DNA of 64,000 bases. Source: Pseudooceanicola endophyticus. Its GTDB lineage: Bacteria; Pseudomonadota; Alphaproteobacteria; Rhodobacterales; Rhodobacteraceae. Under the pieces are notes generated by a model. The model had not been told where the DNA came from. It ran no database searches and worked only from the letters and a program-made list of their open reading frames with translations. The translations under genes were made by a program, and so were the position numbers. Location of the stretch: contig NZ_JAHIAB010000005.1 in assembly GCF_018760365.1 (NCBI RefSeq), positions 186,001 through 250,000 on the forward strand, in the 5' to 3' direction. The stretch's first letter is position 1. The number at the start of each line of letters is the position of its first letter. Of the stretch, positions 1-10,166 are shown in pieces.

Positions 1-1
1 G

Positions 2-496
2 GACGTGATCGAGGCAGGCGACCATATCACCGTGAAGACGCCCCATGCCGATTTCGAGGTCGATTTCGTCATCGCCGCCACGGGCTTCCGCAACGATTTC
101 TCCGGGCGTCCGGAATTCGCCGCCTTCTCGGGGGCGATCCGGACCTGGAAGGACGGCGTCTATACCCCCGACATGGGCCGCGCCGTGCCCTTCATGGTGG
201 ATGCGCCCTACCTGGGCGACGATTACCAGTTCCTGGAAAAGACCCCCGGCGCCTGCCCGATGCTGGCCCGCATCCACTGCTTCAACGACGCCGCCATGCT
301 GAGCCACGGCAAGCTGTCGGGCGATATCCCGGCGATCTCGGCCGGGGCGGACCGGCTGATGCGCGGCATCGTCTCCGAGATCTTCACCGCCGACGTGGAG
401 ATCCATTTCGCCGGTCTTCAGGCCTATGACACGCCCGAGCTTCAGGGCGACGAGTGGGTCGACAGCACCCCGAGCCTTCTGGAGGCCACCAAATGA
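2..496 (+). CDS. FAD/NAD(P)-binding oxidoreductase, C-terminal part (5' end outside window)
   Basis: The reading frame is open from the window edge, so the N-terminal dinucleotide-binding domain is missing here. The visible 160 or so residues include the ATGF motif (VIAATGF near residue 20) typical of flavin-dependent monooxygenase-like oxidoreductases, followed by a conserved C-terminal domain. Its stop overlaps the start of the next gene as ATGA, so it is translationally coupled to the hydrolase and the peptide-transport genes. The substrate cannot be deduced. The family call is fairly safe, the exact reaction is not. Confidence 0.6.
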   Translation, partial: DVIEAGDHITVKTPHADFEVDFVIAATGFRNDFSGRPEFAAFSGAIRTWKDGVYTPDMGRAVPFMVDAPYLGDDYQFLEKTPGACPMLARIHCFNDAAMLSHGKLSGDIPAISAGADRLMRGIVSEIFTADVEIHFAGLQAYDTPELQGDEWVDSTPSLLEATK

Positions 497-1362
497 GCGC
501 CAAGATGACCGGACGCGAAGACTACATCACCCTCAACGGCTGCCGCTTCCGCTACCGCATCGCCGGAGAGGAGCACGCCCAGACGATCATCCTGCTGCAT
601 GGCGGGCGCGGCGCGGGCGACCACCTGGGCGAATGGGGCGCCTATGCGGCGCTGGCCGACCGCTACCGCGTCATCGCCTACGATCAGCGCGGCTGCGGCC
701 TGAGCGAGATCGCCTACCCGATGAACTTCCGCCAGTATGCCGATGACGTCGATGCCTTCCGCCGCCACTTCTGCGGCGAGGACGGCAAGATCATCCTGCA
801 GGGCGGCAGCTTCGGCGGCATGATCGCGCTGACCTACGCGGTGCATTACCAGCAGCACCTGACGCATCTGATCCTGCGCGGCACCGCCCCCAGCCACCAC
901 CACGAGGCCGAGGCGATCGAGACCTTCAAGGCGCGCATCGACAAGGTGCCCTCGGCCAGCCCCGAGATGATCGACAAGCTGTTCGGCACCACGATCACCG
1001 ACGACACCGAGTTCCGGCTGATCTGGTTCGCGCTGCAGCCGCTGTATTACGAGGTCTTCGATCCGAACGGCGCGCTGGAGCGCACCCGGACCATGCACCT
1101 GCACGCGGAAACCCATAACGAGATGTTCCGCGAGAAGGAGCACGACCTGCGCGAGGCGCTGAGGACCATGACCGTGCCCACGCTGGCCTTCTGCGGCGAG
1201 AAGGACTGGATCTGCCCGCCCAGCCAGACGCATCTGATTGCCGAGCTGTGCCCGAACGCCACCGGCTGGCTGGTGCCCGGCGCCAACCATGCCTGCCACC
1301 ACGAGAAGAACGCCCTCGTGCTGGAGCGCATCCGCAGCTTCCTGCAGGGAACCACCCCATGA
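493..1362 (+). CDS. Alpha/beta hydrolase, proline iminopeptidase-like
   Basis: This 289-residue protein has the alpha/beta-hydrolase signature: an oxyanion-hole segment HGGRGAGDH, the strand DQRGCGLSE, and a nucleophile elbow GGSFGG carrying the catalytic serine. A C-terminal histidine sits in GANHACHH. The HGG-x-GAGDH pattern resembles proline iminopeptidases, which remove N-terminal proline from peptides. The ATG at 493 was chosen because it overlaps the upstream stop (ATGA); an in-frame start at 454 would lie deep inside the previous gene. It lies in one transcription unit with a Dpp-type transporter and an M24 peptidase, so a peptidase or amidase role on imported peptides is inferred. Confidence 0.75.
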   Translation: MSAKMTGREDYITLNGCRFRYRIAGEEHAQTIILLHGGRGAGDHLGEWGAYAALADRYRVIAYDQRGCGLSEIAYPMNFRQYADDVDAFRRHFCGEDGKIILQGGSFGGMIALTYAVHYQQHLTHLILRGTAPSHHHEAEAIETFKARIDKVPSASPEMIDKLFGTTITDDTEFRLIWFALQPLYYEVFDPNGALERTRTMHLHAETHNEMFREKEHDLREALRTMTVPTLAFCGEKDWICPPSQTHLIAELCPNATGWLVPGANHACHHEKNALVLERIRSFLQGTTP

Positions 1363-2279
1363 CCGGCTTCATCCTGCGCCGCCTGGGCGAATCCCTTCTG
1401 GCCGTGTGGGGCGTGGTGACCATCGTCTTCTTCGTCACCCGCGTCCTCGGCGATCCGGCGGCGCTGCTGCTGCCCATCGGCGCCAGCCCCGCCGACATCG
1501 CGCAGCTGCGCAGCCAGCTGGGCCTCGATCAGCCGCTGATCGTGCAATACGGCCAGTTCCTGCTCCATGCGGTGCAGGGCGATTTCGGCATGTCCTTCCA
1601 GCACAGCCGCCCCGCCATGCAGGTGGTGCTGGAGCGCCTGCCCGCGACCGCCCTGCTGGCCTTCACCGCCATCGCCTTCGGCCTGATCATCGGCGGCATC
1701 GCCGGATCGGTCGCGGCCCTGAAGCGCGGCCGCGCGATCGAGCTTGTCGTCATGGCCGTGGCCCTGCTGGGCCAGGCCACCCCGGTCTTCTGGCTGGGGA
1801 TCATGCTGATCCTGTTCTTCGGCGTGAACATGGGCTGGCTGCCCACCGGCGGCTACGGCAGCTGGCAGAACCTGGTGCTTCCGGCCTTCACCCTGGCGGT
1901 CTTCGTCTCGGCCTCCATCGCGCGGCTGCTGCGCTCCTCCATGCTGGAAATCCTGAAGGAGGATTACATCCGCACCGCCAAGGCCAAGGGCCTGCTGCGC
2001 TCGACCGTGTTCTTCTGGCATGTCGCGCGCAACGCGCTGATCCCGGTGGTCACCATGACCGCGATCCTGACCGGCGAACTGCTGGGCGGATCGGTGGTGA
2101 CGGAAACCGTGTTCTCCTGGCCCGGGATCGGGCGGCTGATCATCCAGGCCATCGAGGCCAAGGACTTTCCCGTGATCCAGGCCGGCATCACGCTGATCGC
2201 CACGATCTTCGTGCTCATCAACTTCCTGGTCGACCTGCTCTACGGCATCCTCGACCCGCGCATCCGCGCCCGCCGCTGA
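1359..2279 (+). CDS. dppB: Peptide ABC transporter permease, DppB family
   Basis: This 306-residue membrane protein begins MTGFILRRLGESLLAVWGV, the usual N-terminus of DppB/OppB permeases with the first membrane helix near residues 10-30. It carries the permease loop (YIRTAKAKGL, then HVARNALIPVVTM) that contacts the ATPases. It pairs with the DppC-type permease just downstream to form the inner-membrane pore of a dipeptide or oligopeptide importer. Its ATG overlaps the hydrolase stop by four bases. The symbol names the family; the actual peptide substrate is unknown. Confidence 0.88.
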   Translation: MTGFILRRLGESLLAVWGVVTIVFFVTRVLGDPAALLLPIGASPADIAQLRSQLGLDQPLIVQYGQFLLHAVQGDFGMSFQHSRPAMQVVLERLPATALLAFTAIAFGLIIGGIAGSVAALKRGRAIELVVMAVALLGQATPVFWLGIMLILFFGVNMGWLPTGGYGSWQNLVLPAFTLAVFVSASIARLLRSSMLEILKEDYIRTAKAKGLLRSTVFFWHVARNALIPVVTMTAILTGELLGGSVVTETVFSWPGIGRLIIQAIEAKDFPVIQAGITLIATIFVLINFLVDLLYGILDPRIRARR

Positions 2280-2289
2280 GGAGCCCAAG

Positions 2290-3147
2290 ATGAAACATTT
2301 CTTCCGGGATCTCTGCCGCTCCAAGGCCGGCCTGTTCGGCGCGGTGCTGCTGGCGATCATCGTCCTGCTGGCGCTCTTCGCGCCGCTGCTGCACCTGCCC
2401 GATCCGACCCGGGGCGACCTGCGCGCGCGCCTTGCCGGCCCCACCTGGAGCGGGCTTTTCAGCCCCGGCGCCCATCCGCTGGGCACCGATGAGGTGGGCC
2501 GCGACATCCTCTCGCGGCTGATCCACGGCTCGCGCATGACGCTGATGGTGGCCTCGACCGCCGTGGTGCTGGGCGGCATCGTCGGCACCTTCCTGGGCAT
2601 CCTCGCCGGCTACAAGGGCGGCCTTGTCGACCGGATCCTGATGCGCCTCGTCGACATCCAGCTGGCCATCCCGCTGATGCTGCTGGCGCTGCTGGTCGTC
2701 GCGGCGCTTGGCCCCTCGATCACCAACGTGGTGCTGGTGCTCGCGCTGACCTCGTGGATCCGCTATGCTCGGATCATCCGGGCGCAGGTCCTCTCCCTGC
2801 GGGAACGCGAATTCGTCCAGTCCGCCCGGGCCATCGGGGCTTCCACCCTGCGGATCATGTTCCTCCACATCCTCCCCAACGTGCTGACGCCGGCGCTGGT
2901 CGTCGGCACGCTGGAACTGGCGCGGGTCATCATCATGGATGCCGCGCTGTCCTTCCTGGGCCTGGGGGTGCAACCGCCCACGCCCTCCTGGGGGCGGATG
3001 CTGGCGGATGGCCGCGTCTACCTCTCTTCCGCCTGGTGGACGGTGACCTTCCCGGGCCTCGCCATCGTGCTGACCGTGCTGTCGGTGAACCTTTTCGGGG
3101 ACTGGCTGCGCGACTACTTCGACCCCAAGACACGGAGCGCCAAATGA
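2290..3147 (+). CDS. dppC: Peptide ABC transporter permease, DppC family
   Basis: This 285-residue inner-membrane permease is the second pore subunit. It has the DppC-type N-terminal helix, the periplasmic segment HPLGTDEVGRDILSRLIHG that is diagnostic for this family, and the ATPase-contact loop (REFVQSARAIGAS). A short 10-base gap and a ribosome site (GAGGAG) separate it from dppB. Its stop overlaps the M24 peptidase start by ATGA, so peptide uptake and peptide cleavage are co-translated. Confidence 0.88.
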   Translation: MKHFFRDLCRSKAGLFGAVLLAIIVLLALFAPLLHLPDPTRGDLRARLAGPTWSGLFSPGAHPLGTDEVGRDILSRLIHGSRMTLMVASTAVVLGGIVGTFLGILAGYKGGLVDRILMRLVDIQLAIPLMLLALLVVAALGPSITNVVLVLALTSWIRYARIIRAQVLSLREREFVQSARAIGASTLRIMFLHILPNVLTPALVVGTLELARVIIMDAALSFLGLGVQPPTPSWGRMLADGRVYLSSAWWTVTFPGLAIVLTVLSVNLFGDWLRDYFDPKTRSAK

Positions 3148-4337
3148 GCCTCGATACCACTGCCCCCCGCCCCCGCATTGCCCGCCTGAAGGCCGCGATG
3201 GCCGAGAAGGGCATCGACGCGCTGGTCTCCTTCAAGCCCGAGCACACCTTCTACATGTCGGGCTTCAACCCGGTGCTCTATTCGCACCCGGTGGTCATGA
3301 TCCTGCCGGCCGAGGGCGAACCCACCCTGCTGGTCCATGCGCTGCGCGATGCCCATGGCCGGGCCGAGGGCTTTGTCGAGGACACCCGTGCCTATGGCGT
3401 CTGGTCCACCACCAAGACCATGGGCCCGACCTGGCCCGAGGCGCTGCAGAAGATCCTGGGCGAAAAGGGCCTTGAAGGCGCCACCATCGGGCTTGAGGCC
3501 GACAGCACCCCCATGGCGCGCTGGCAGCAGGTGCAGGGTCTGGTGCCGGGCGCCACGCTTGCCGACAGTTCCAAGCTGATCGACCGGTGCCGCCTGATCA
3601 AGGACCCCGACGAGATCGAGATGGCCCGCGTCGCCGCCGACCTGGCCGACCGCGGCATGGATGCGGCAATCGCCGCGCTGGCCGACGGCGGGACCGAGCG
3701 CGAGGCCCACACCGCCTCGCTGCTCGCGATGAACACCCACTGGACCCACGCGCTGCCCGACAGCATCGAGGTGGCCGATTTCGGCGGCCTGGAAGGCGGC
3801 ATGGTCAACGGTCTGGCGACCTGGGTGCTGTCCGGCGAGCGGATGTTCCGCAACTGCGACAACTCCATCGCCCGCAAGCCGCTGCCCGGCGAGACCGTGG
3901 CGATCTTCATCTGGACCGTGGCCAACGGCATCCATGCCGAGAACGAGCGGACCGTCGCCATGGGCCCGCTGCCCGACGCCCGCCGCCGCGCGCTCGAGAC
4001 GATCCTGTCGATCCGCGAGGAGATCACCCCGGTGATGAAGCCCGGCACCCCGCTGGCCGAGCTTTACAACATCACCAAGGCCGGGCTGATCAGGGCCGGT
4101 TACGACGCCAACATCCCTGGCCGCATCGGCCACACCATCGGCATCGGCGCGCACGAGCATTTCTCGCTCGACGGCAAGACCGATGTGATCCTTGAACCGG
4201 GGATGCTGTTCACCCTGGAACCCAACCTGCGCGTCCCCGACCAGGGCGTGGCCACCCAGATCAGCGACACGATCCTGATCACCGAGGATGGCCACGAATA
4301 CCTGACCAAGTCGCGCGGCGGCTATATCGAGGTCTGA
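3144..4337 (+). CDS. M24-family Xaa-Pro peptidase
   Basis: This 397-residue protein has a creatinase-like N-terminal domain (LKAAMAEKGIDALVSFKPEHTFYMSGF) and a C-terminal pita-bread metallopeptidase fold. Visible ligand-bearing segments include IGHTIGIGAHEH and FTLEPNLRVP. The family cleaves Xaa-Pro bonds or related amides (prolidase, creatinase). The position expected for the first metal aspartate reads IFIWTVANGIHAENERT rather than the common DxG-x-D pattern, so the metal site may be altered and the activity could be non-peptidolytic. It sits between transporter permease and ATPase genes. The start at 3144 is set by ATGA coupling to dppC. Confidence 0.78.
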   Translation: MSLDTTAPRPRIARLKAAMAEKGIDALVSFKPEHTFYMSGFNPVLYSHPVVMILPAEGEPTLLVHALRDAHGRAEGFVEDTRAYGVWSTTKTMGPTWPEALQKILGEKGLEGATIGLEADSTPMARWQQVQGLVPGATLADSSKLIDRCRLIKDPDEIEMARVAADLADRGMDAAIAALADGGTEREAHTASLLAMNTHWTHALPDSIEVADFGGLEGGMVNGLATWVLSGERMFRNCDNSIARKPLPGETVAIFIWTVANGIHAENERTVAMGPLPDARRRALETILSIREEITPVMKPGTPLAELYNITKAGLIRAGYDANIPGRIGHTIGIGAHEHFSLDGKTDVILEPGMLFTLEPNLRVPDQGVATQISDTILITEDGHEYLTKSRGGYIEV

Positions 4338-4338
4338 C

Positions 4339-5342
4339 GTGGCGCTCCTGGAGATCAAGAACCTGACGGTCCAGTTCGACACCCCCGGGGGTGTCGTCCA
4401 TGCCGTCAACGACCTGAGCTACAGCGTCGAGGCCGGGGAAACCCTGGGCATCGTCGGCGAAAGCGGCTCGGGCAAGTCGGTGCATATCCTGGCGCTGCTG
4501 GGCCTGCTGCCGACCCCGCCCGGACGGATCGTTTCGGGCGAGGCGTGGTTTGACGGCCAGAACCTGATGGCGATGTCCGACCGCGCCCTGCGCGAGGTGC
4601 GCGGCGGCCAGATCGGCATGGTCTTCCAGGATCCGATGTCCTCGCTCAACCCGGTGCTGACAGTGGGCCGCCAGCTGAAGGAAGTGCTGGTGCGCCACAC
4701 CGACCTGCGCGGGCGCGCCCTGAAGGACCGCATGGTGGAGCTGCTGGATATCGTTGGCATCCCCCACCCCGAGGCGCGCCTGTCGCAATATCCGCACGAG
4801 TTTTCCGGGGGTATGCGCCAGCGGGTGATGATCGCCATCGGCATGGCCTGCAATCCCCGCCTGCTGATCGCCGACGAGGCGACGACGGCGCTGGACGTCA
4901 CCGTGCAGGCGCAGATCCTCGACCTGGTGCGCAAGCTGAAGGAAGACTTCGGCACCACCGTCATCTGGATCACCCATGACATGGGCGTAGTGGCGGAACT
5001 GGCCGACACGATCCAGGTCATGTACGGCGGCCGGATCATGGAACGCGGGCCGGTGCGCCCGGTCTTCCACGATCCGCGCTCGGCCTATACCTGGGGCCTG
5101 CTGAACTCGCTTCCCGACGAGGGGGCGCGGACCCAGCGGCGGCTCTACCAGATCCCCGGCAGCCCGCCCAACATGGCCAAGCCCCCGGCAGGCGACCCGT
5201 TTGCCCCCCGCAACCCCTTCGCCACCGAGCGCTGCCGCGCGGAAGTTCCGCCGCTGCGCGAGGTCGGCGACGTGCCCGGCCACAAGGTCGCGGCCTGGTA
5301 CGACCTGCCCGCGCTGCTTGCGGCCCAGAAGGAGGAGACGCA

Positions 5343-5346
<4 letters not shown>
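4339..5346 (+). CDS. dppD: Peptide ABC transporter ATPase, DppD family (GTG start)
   Basis: This 335-residue ATPase has Walker A GESGSGKS near residue 40, the signature FSGGMRQR and Walker B LLIADEATTALD, with a C-terminal oligopeptide-transporter extension. That extension carries only one conserved cysteine (ERCRAEVPP) where many relatives bind an Fe-S cluster. The GTG start lies one base after the M24 stop. It would form a heterodimer with the DppF-type ATPase encoded next to energise peptide import. Confidence 0.88.
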
Positions 5347-6257
<911 letters not shown>

Positions 6258-6321
6258 GACCGCCCCCAGAAGACCGGGCCGAAGGTCCAGCCTCAACGAC
6301 TTACCACGACAGGGAAACACC

Positions 6322-7815
6322 ATGACCTACATGTCCCGACTGCTCGCTTCCGCCGCCCTGGCAACGGCCTTCGCCGTCCCCGCCTTCGCGGAGGATGTCA
6401 CCATCGCCCAGACCTCGGCGATCAACACGCTCGACCCGCATGGCTCCGCCTCGGTGGGCCTCGACCTCTCGGTGCTCAGCCATATCTACCCGACGCTGAT
6501 CCTGCGCGCGCCGGACTACAGCCTGCAGCCGTCGCTGGCGACCAAGTGGGAAGCTGTGGACGACCTGACCTGGAAGTTCACCCTGCATCCCGGCGCCACC
6601 TTCGAGAACGGCGAGCCCCTGGATGCCGACACCGTCGCCTGGAACATCAAGCGGGTGACCGACAAGGAACATCCGACGCGGATCTCCTCCTGGTTCTCTC
6701 AGGTCTCGGGCGTCAACGTGATCTCTCCGACCGAATTCGAGATCAAGACCTCGACCCCCTACCCCGCCCTGCCCGCGCAGCTGTCGATGTTCATGCTGCT
6801 GCCGCCGAAATGGACCGCGGACCACAACCCGGTGACCGAGACCATGTCGGGCTTCCTCTACAAGGTGTCGGACTACGTTCCGGGTGACCACATCACGCTG
6901 GTCCCGAACGAAAAGTACTGGGGCGAGAAGAAGGCCCAGTTCGACCACGTGACCTTCCGCGTCATCCCCGAGACCGCCAGCCGCATCGCCGCCCTGATGG
7001 CCGGCGAGGTCGACCTGATCAACAAGGTCCCCACCAACGAGCTGAAGCGGATCGACGACAGCGGCAAGGCCCATGCGGGCTCGGTCGACAGCACGCGCTC
7101 GGTGTTCATCAAGTTCAACACCGAGAAGCCGCCGATGGACAACAAGAAGTTCCGCCAGGCTCTGAACTATGCCGTCGACAAGGACCTGATCGCCGATGCG
7201 CTGTTTGACGGCAAGGCCACCGTCTCGACCTGCCAGGTGATGACGCCGGACTATTTCGGCTACAACCCGGACCTCAAGCCCTATGCCTACGACCCCGCGA
7301 AGGCCAAGGAGCTGATCAAGGAGTCGGGCGTCGACCTGTCCCAGCCGATCGAGTTCGAACTGCCGACCTCGACCTACCTCCAGGGCGAGGAAGTCACCCA
7401 GGCCGTGGCGCAGATGTTCCAGGACGTGGGCGTCAAGACCGACATCCAGTCGATGGAATTCGGCACCTACCTCGACAAGTACCGCAAGGCGCATGACCTG
7501 GGCCGCCTGTCGCTGCTGGGCCAGGCCTGGCCGACCATGGATGCCGACGGCCTGCTGACCCTGTTCAAGCCGGGCAACCAGTACTCCTACTGGAACGACA
7601 AGGCCTTCGACGAACAGCTGGTGGCCGGCAACGGCACCACCGACGAGGCCAAGCGCAAGGAAGCCTACAAGAAGGCGACCGAGATCATGTGCGACGAGGC
7701 CCCGGTGGTCTTCCTCTATGCCCAGCCCGCGACCTACGGCTACTCGGACCGCGTCAAGTACACGCCGCGCGGCGATGACTGGATGCGCGCCTTCGACATG
7801 ACCCCGGCGCAGTAA
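6322..7815 (+). CDS. dppA: Periplasmic peptide-binding protein (SBP family 5)
   Basis: This 497-residue secreted protein starts with a signal peptide (basic SR at residues 5-6, hydrophobic stretch, cleavage near AFA-ED around residue 24). The mature protein is a family 5 solute-binding protein with the FENGEPLDADTVAWNIKR and YWGEKKAQFDHVTF segments of the peptide/nickel binding group. It is the last gene of the transporter operon, 64 bases after dppF, and a strong terminator follows. AGGGA stands 7 bases before the ATG at 6322; an in-frame ATG at 6331 is an alternative start. Confidence 0.9.
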   Translation: MTYMSRLLASAALATAFAVPAFAEDVTIAQTSAINTLDPHGSASVGLDLSVLSHIYPTLILRAPDYSLQPSLATKWEAVDDLTWKFTLHPGATFENGEPLDADTVAWNIKRVTDKEHPTRISSWFSQVSGVNVISPTEFEIKTSTPYPALPAQLSMFMLLPPKWTADHNPVTETMSGFLYKVSDYVPGDHITLVPNEKYWGEKKAQFDHVTFRVIPETASRIAALMAGEVDLINKVPTNELKRIDDSGKAHAGSVDSTRSVFIKFNTEKPPMDNKKFRQALNYAVDKDLIADALFDGKATVSTCQVMTPDYFGYNPDLKPYAYDPAKAKELIKESGVDLSQPIEFELPTSTYLQGEEVTQAVAQMFQDVGVKTDIQSMEFGTYLDKYRKAHDLGRLSLLGQAWPTMDADGLLTLFKPGNQYSYWNDKAFDEQLVAGNGTTDEAKRKEAYKKATEIMCDEAPVVFLYAQPATYGYSDRVKYTPRGDDWMRAFDMTPAQ

Positions 7816-7831
7816 GTTTACCTCCCCGACT

Positions 7832-7871
7832 GGCGGCGGGGTGTCCTCGGACCCCTGCCGCCTCTTTTTTT
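7832..7871 (+). terminator. Rho-independent terminator after the peptide-transport operon
   Basis: An 11-base arm (7832-7842, GGCGGCGGGGT) pairs with 7851-7862 around a short loop, and is followed directly by a run of seven T at 7865-7871. It ends the dpp operon and separates it from the molybdoenzyme gene. It also argues against a molybdoenzyme start at 7841, which would lie inside the stem. Confidence 0.9.
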
Positions 7872-7894
7872 CAAGATACCCTCCGGAGCCCCCG

Positions 7895-10105
7895 ATGGAG
7901 CTGTTCGCAAGTCATTTCGGCACCTACGAGATCGCGCGCGACGCCGGCGGCCCGGAGCTGCGGCCCTTCCGGCTGGACCCGGCCCCCTCGGAGGTGGGCG
8001 CGGGGTTCCTGGCCCTGGCCGACCACCCGACCCGGATCCGCGGCGCCATGGTGCGGCGCGGCTGGCTGGCCGGCGACGGCGGCGCGGGACGCGGCAATGA
8101 CGACTTCGTCGCCCTCGACCTGGAGGCCGCCTGCGGGCTGGCCGCGCGGGAACTCATGCGCGTGCGCGCGACCCACGGCAACCGGGCGATCTTCGGCGGC
8201 GCCTATGGCTGGGGCTCGGCCGGGCGGTTCCACCATCCGCAAAGCCAGCTGAAGAAGCTGCTGAACCTCGCGGGCGGCTTCGTCTCGGCCCGCAACACCT
8301 ACAGCTACGGCACCGCCAAGGTGCTGATCCCGCATCTGGTCGGGGCGGCCTATTCCGATCCCGGCGCCTTCAATCCCAGCTGGGACCGCATCACCGCCAC
8401 CCGGCCCTTCCTGCTGTCCTTCGGAGGGATGCGCCTGGCCAATGCCCAGGTCGAGGCCGGCGGCACCGGCGCCCACCGCACCCGCAGCTGGATCGAGGCC
8501 TTCGCCGCCGCCGGTGGCGAGATGACGACGCTGTCCCCCGATGGCCGCGACGCGCCGATGGGCGATCACCTGCCCCTCAACGCCGGGACCGATGCCATCG
8601 CCTTGCTGGCCATGGCCCATGTCCTGCTGGTCGAGAACCGCGTGGACGAACCTGCCGTGCGCCGCATCGCGGCGGGCTATGACGGGATCCGCGCGCTGCT
8701 GCTGGGCCATGGGGACGGCCAGCCCAAGACCCCCGCCTGGGCCGAGGCGCTGACCGGGCTGCCCGCCGAGAGGATCACCGCGCTGGCCCGCAGGCTGTCG
8801 GAAGGTCCGGCGCTGATCAACCTGGCCTGGTCGCTGCAACGGGCGGTGGCGGGCGAACAGCCCTATTGGGCCGCCGTGGTGCTGGCGACGCTGGCGGGGC
8901 AGATTGGCCGGGCGGGCTGCGGCATCGCCTGCGGGCTTTCGGCGGTCTCCTCGGTCGGCAACCCGCTGCGGCGGCTGCGCGGACCGGCCTTCGAACAGGG
9001 GCCGAACCCGGTGCCCGACTACATCCCCGTCGCCCGCATCACCGAGATGCTGGAACGTCCGGGCGGCACCATCCCCTACAACGGCGAAACGCTAAGCCTG
9101 CCCGACATCCGGCTGGTCTGGTGGGCCGGGGGCAACCCGTTCCACCACCACCAGGACCTGAACCGACTGGCCCGCGCCTGGCGTCGCCCCGAAACCGTGA
9201 TCGTCCATGACAGCGTCTGGACCGCCACCGCGCGCCATGCCGACATCGTCTTCCCTTCGGCCCTGCCGTTCGAGCGCGACGACATCGCCGCCAGCTCGCG
9301 CGATGACTGGATCGTCCGCTCCTCCCGGGTGATGGCGCCGCCTGAGGGGATCGAGACCGACCATGCGATCCTGTCCCGCATCGCGGCCCGGCTGGGCCTG
9401 AAGGACGCCTTCACCGAGGGCCGGAGTGAGGCCGGGTGGATCGCCCATCTTTACGAAGGCTACCGCACCGCCTTCCCGGAACTGCCCGACTGGGAGACTT
9501 TCTGCGCCACCGGTCACGCCAAGCTTGCCGATCCGGCACCCGCAGAGGTGACACAGCCGCTCGAGGCCTTCCTGTCGGATCCCGAAGCCCATCCGCTGGC
9601 CACGCCCAGCGGCCGGATCGAGCTGATGCCCGCCCTTGTCACCCGGCCCGACATGCGCCTGGGTTCCGCGCTCAGCCAGCCCCGGCCCAGCGATCTGGAA
9701 GAGGATCCCGCCCTGCCGCTGCGACTGCTGTCGCCGCAACCCGAAACCCGGTTGCACAGCCAGCTGGACGGCGCCCCCGCCGCCGAGGCCAGCCGGCAGC
9801 TGGGCTGCGAGGTTGCCCGCCTGCACCCGAGCGACATGGCCCATGCCGGCGTGGCCGATGGCACCCGCGCCCTGCTGGAGAACCCCCGGGGCGCGGTGCT
9901 GGTCGTGGCCCGGGCCGATGGGCGCGTCATGCCCGGCCATGTGGTGCTGCCCACCGGCGGCTGGTATCGCCCGGAACACCAGCCCGACGGGCGGTTGCTG
10001 GACCTTGGCGGCAACCCCAACACGCTGACCCGCGATGCCGGGGCCTCGGAACTGTCGCAGGGTGCCAGCGCCGGCGGTGCCCGGGTGGCCCTGCGCCCCG
10101 CCTAG
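7895..10105 (+). CDS. Molybdopterin oxidoreductase, BisC/TorA (DMSO reductase) family
   Basis: This 736-residue enzyme belongs to the serine-ligated DMSO-reductase group that reduces S- and N-oxides such as biotin sulfoxide or TMAO. The segment YGWGSAGRFHH precedes NTYSYGTA, whose serine is the expected Mo ligand, and the cofactor-binding motif WWAGGNPFHHHQDLNRL is intact. There is no N-terminal Cys cluster and no Tat or Sec signal, so it looks cytoplasmic like BisC. The ATG at 7895 was chosen because the next upstream in-frame start falls inside a terminator; GGAG lies 8 bases before it. A longer paralogue lies on the other strand at 36.3-38.7 kb. The substrate is unknown. Confidence 0.85.
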   Translation: MELFASHFGTYEIARDAGGPELRPFRLDPAPSEVGAGFLALADHPTRIRGAMVRRGWLAGDGGAGRGNDDFVALDLEAACGLAARELMRVRATHGNRAIFGGAYGWGSAGRFHHPQSQLKKLLNLAGGFVSARNTYSYGTAKVLIPHLVGAAYSDPGAFNPSWDRITATRPFLLSFGGMRLANAQVEAGGTGAHRTRSWIEAFAAAGGEMTTLSPDGRDAPMGDHLPLNAGTDAIALLAMAHVLLVENRVDEPAVRRIAAGYDGIRALLLGHGDGQPKTPAWAEALTGLPAERITALARRLSEGPALINLAWSLQRAVAGEQPYWAAVVLATLAGQIGRAGCGIACGLSAVSSVGNPLRRLRGPAFEQGPNPVPDYIPVARITEMLERPGGTIPYNGETLSLPDIRLVWWAGGNPFHHHQDLNRLARAWRRPETVIVHDSVWTATARHADIVFPSALPFERDDIAASSRDDWIVRSSRVMAPPEGIETDHAILSRIAARLGLKDAFTEGRSEAGWIAHLYEGYRTAFPELPDWETFCATGHAKLADPAPAEVTQPLEAFLSDPEAHPLATPSGRIELMPALVTRPDMRLGSALSQPRPSDLEEDPALPLRLLSPQPETRLHSQLDGAPAAEASRQLGCEVARLHPSDMAHAGVADGTRALLENPRGAVLVVARADGRVMPGHVVLPTGGWYRPEHQPDGRLLDLGGNPNTLTRDAGASELSQGASAGGARVALRPA

Positions 10106-10113
10106 GAACGGCA

Positions 10114-10156
10114 AACGGCCCGGCGCTGGCGCACCGGGCCGTTGGTGACAGTCACC
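10114..10156. terminator. Convergent hairpins between molybdoenzyme and amaB
   Basis: Perfect 10-base arms AACGGCCCGG (10114-10123) and CCGGGCCGTT (10134-10143) form a strong stem in the 61-base gap between converging genes. It is followed at once by a small palindrome GGTGACAGTCACC (10144-10156). Neither side has a T run, so it may act as a weak bidirectional terminator or 3' stabiliser. Confidence 0.6.
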
Positions 10157-10166
10157 GGAACCGGCC

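Noticed and set aside
7841-7894. Upstream start for the molybdoenzyme
   Set aside because: It falls inside the terminator stem of the preceding operon, and ATG 7895 has a ribosome site.
10144-10156. GGTGACAGTCACC as a regulatory partner of the palindrome at 16852-16866
   Set aside because: The spacers differ (1 versus 3 bases) and the first lies between convergent genes with no promoter, so a shared regulator is unlikely.
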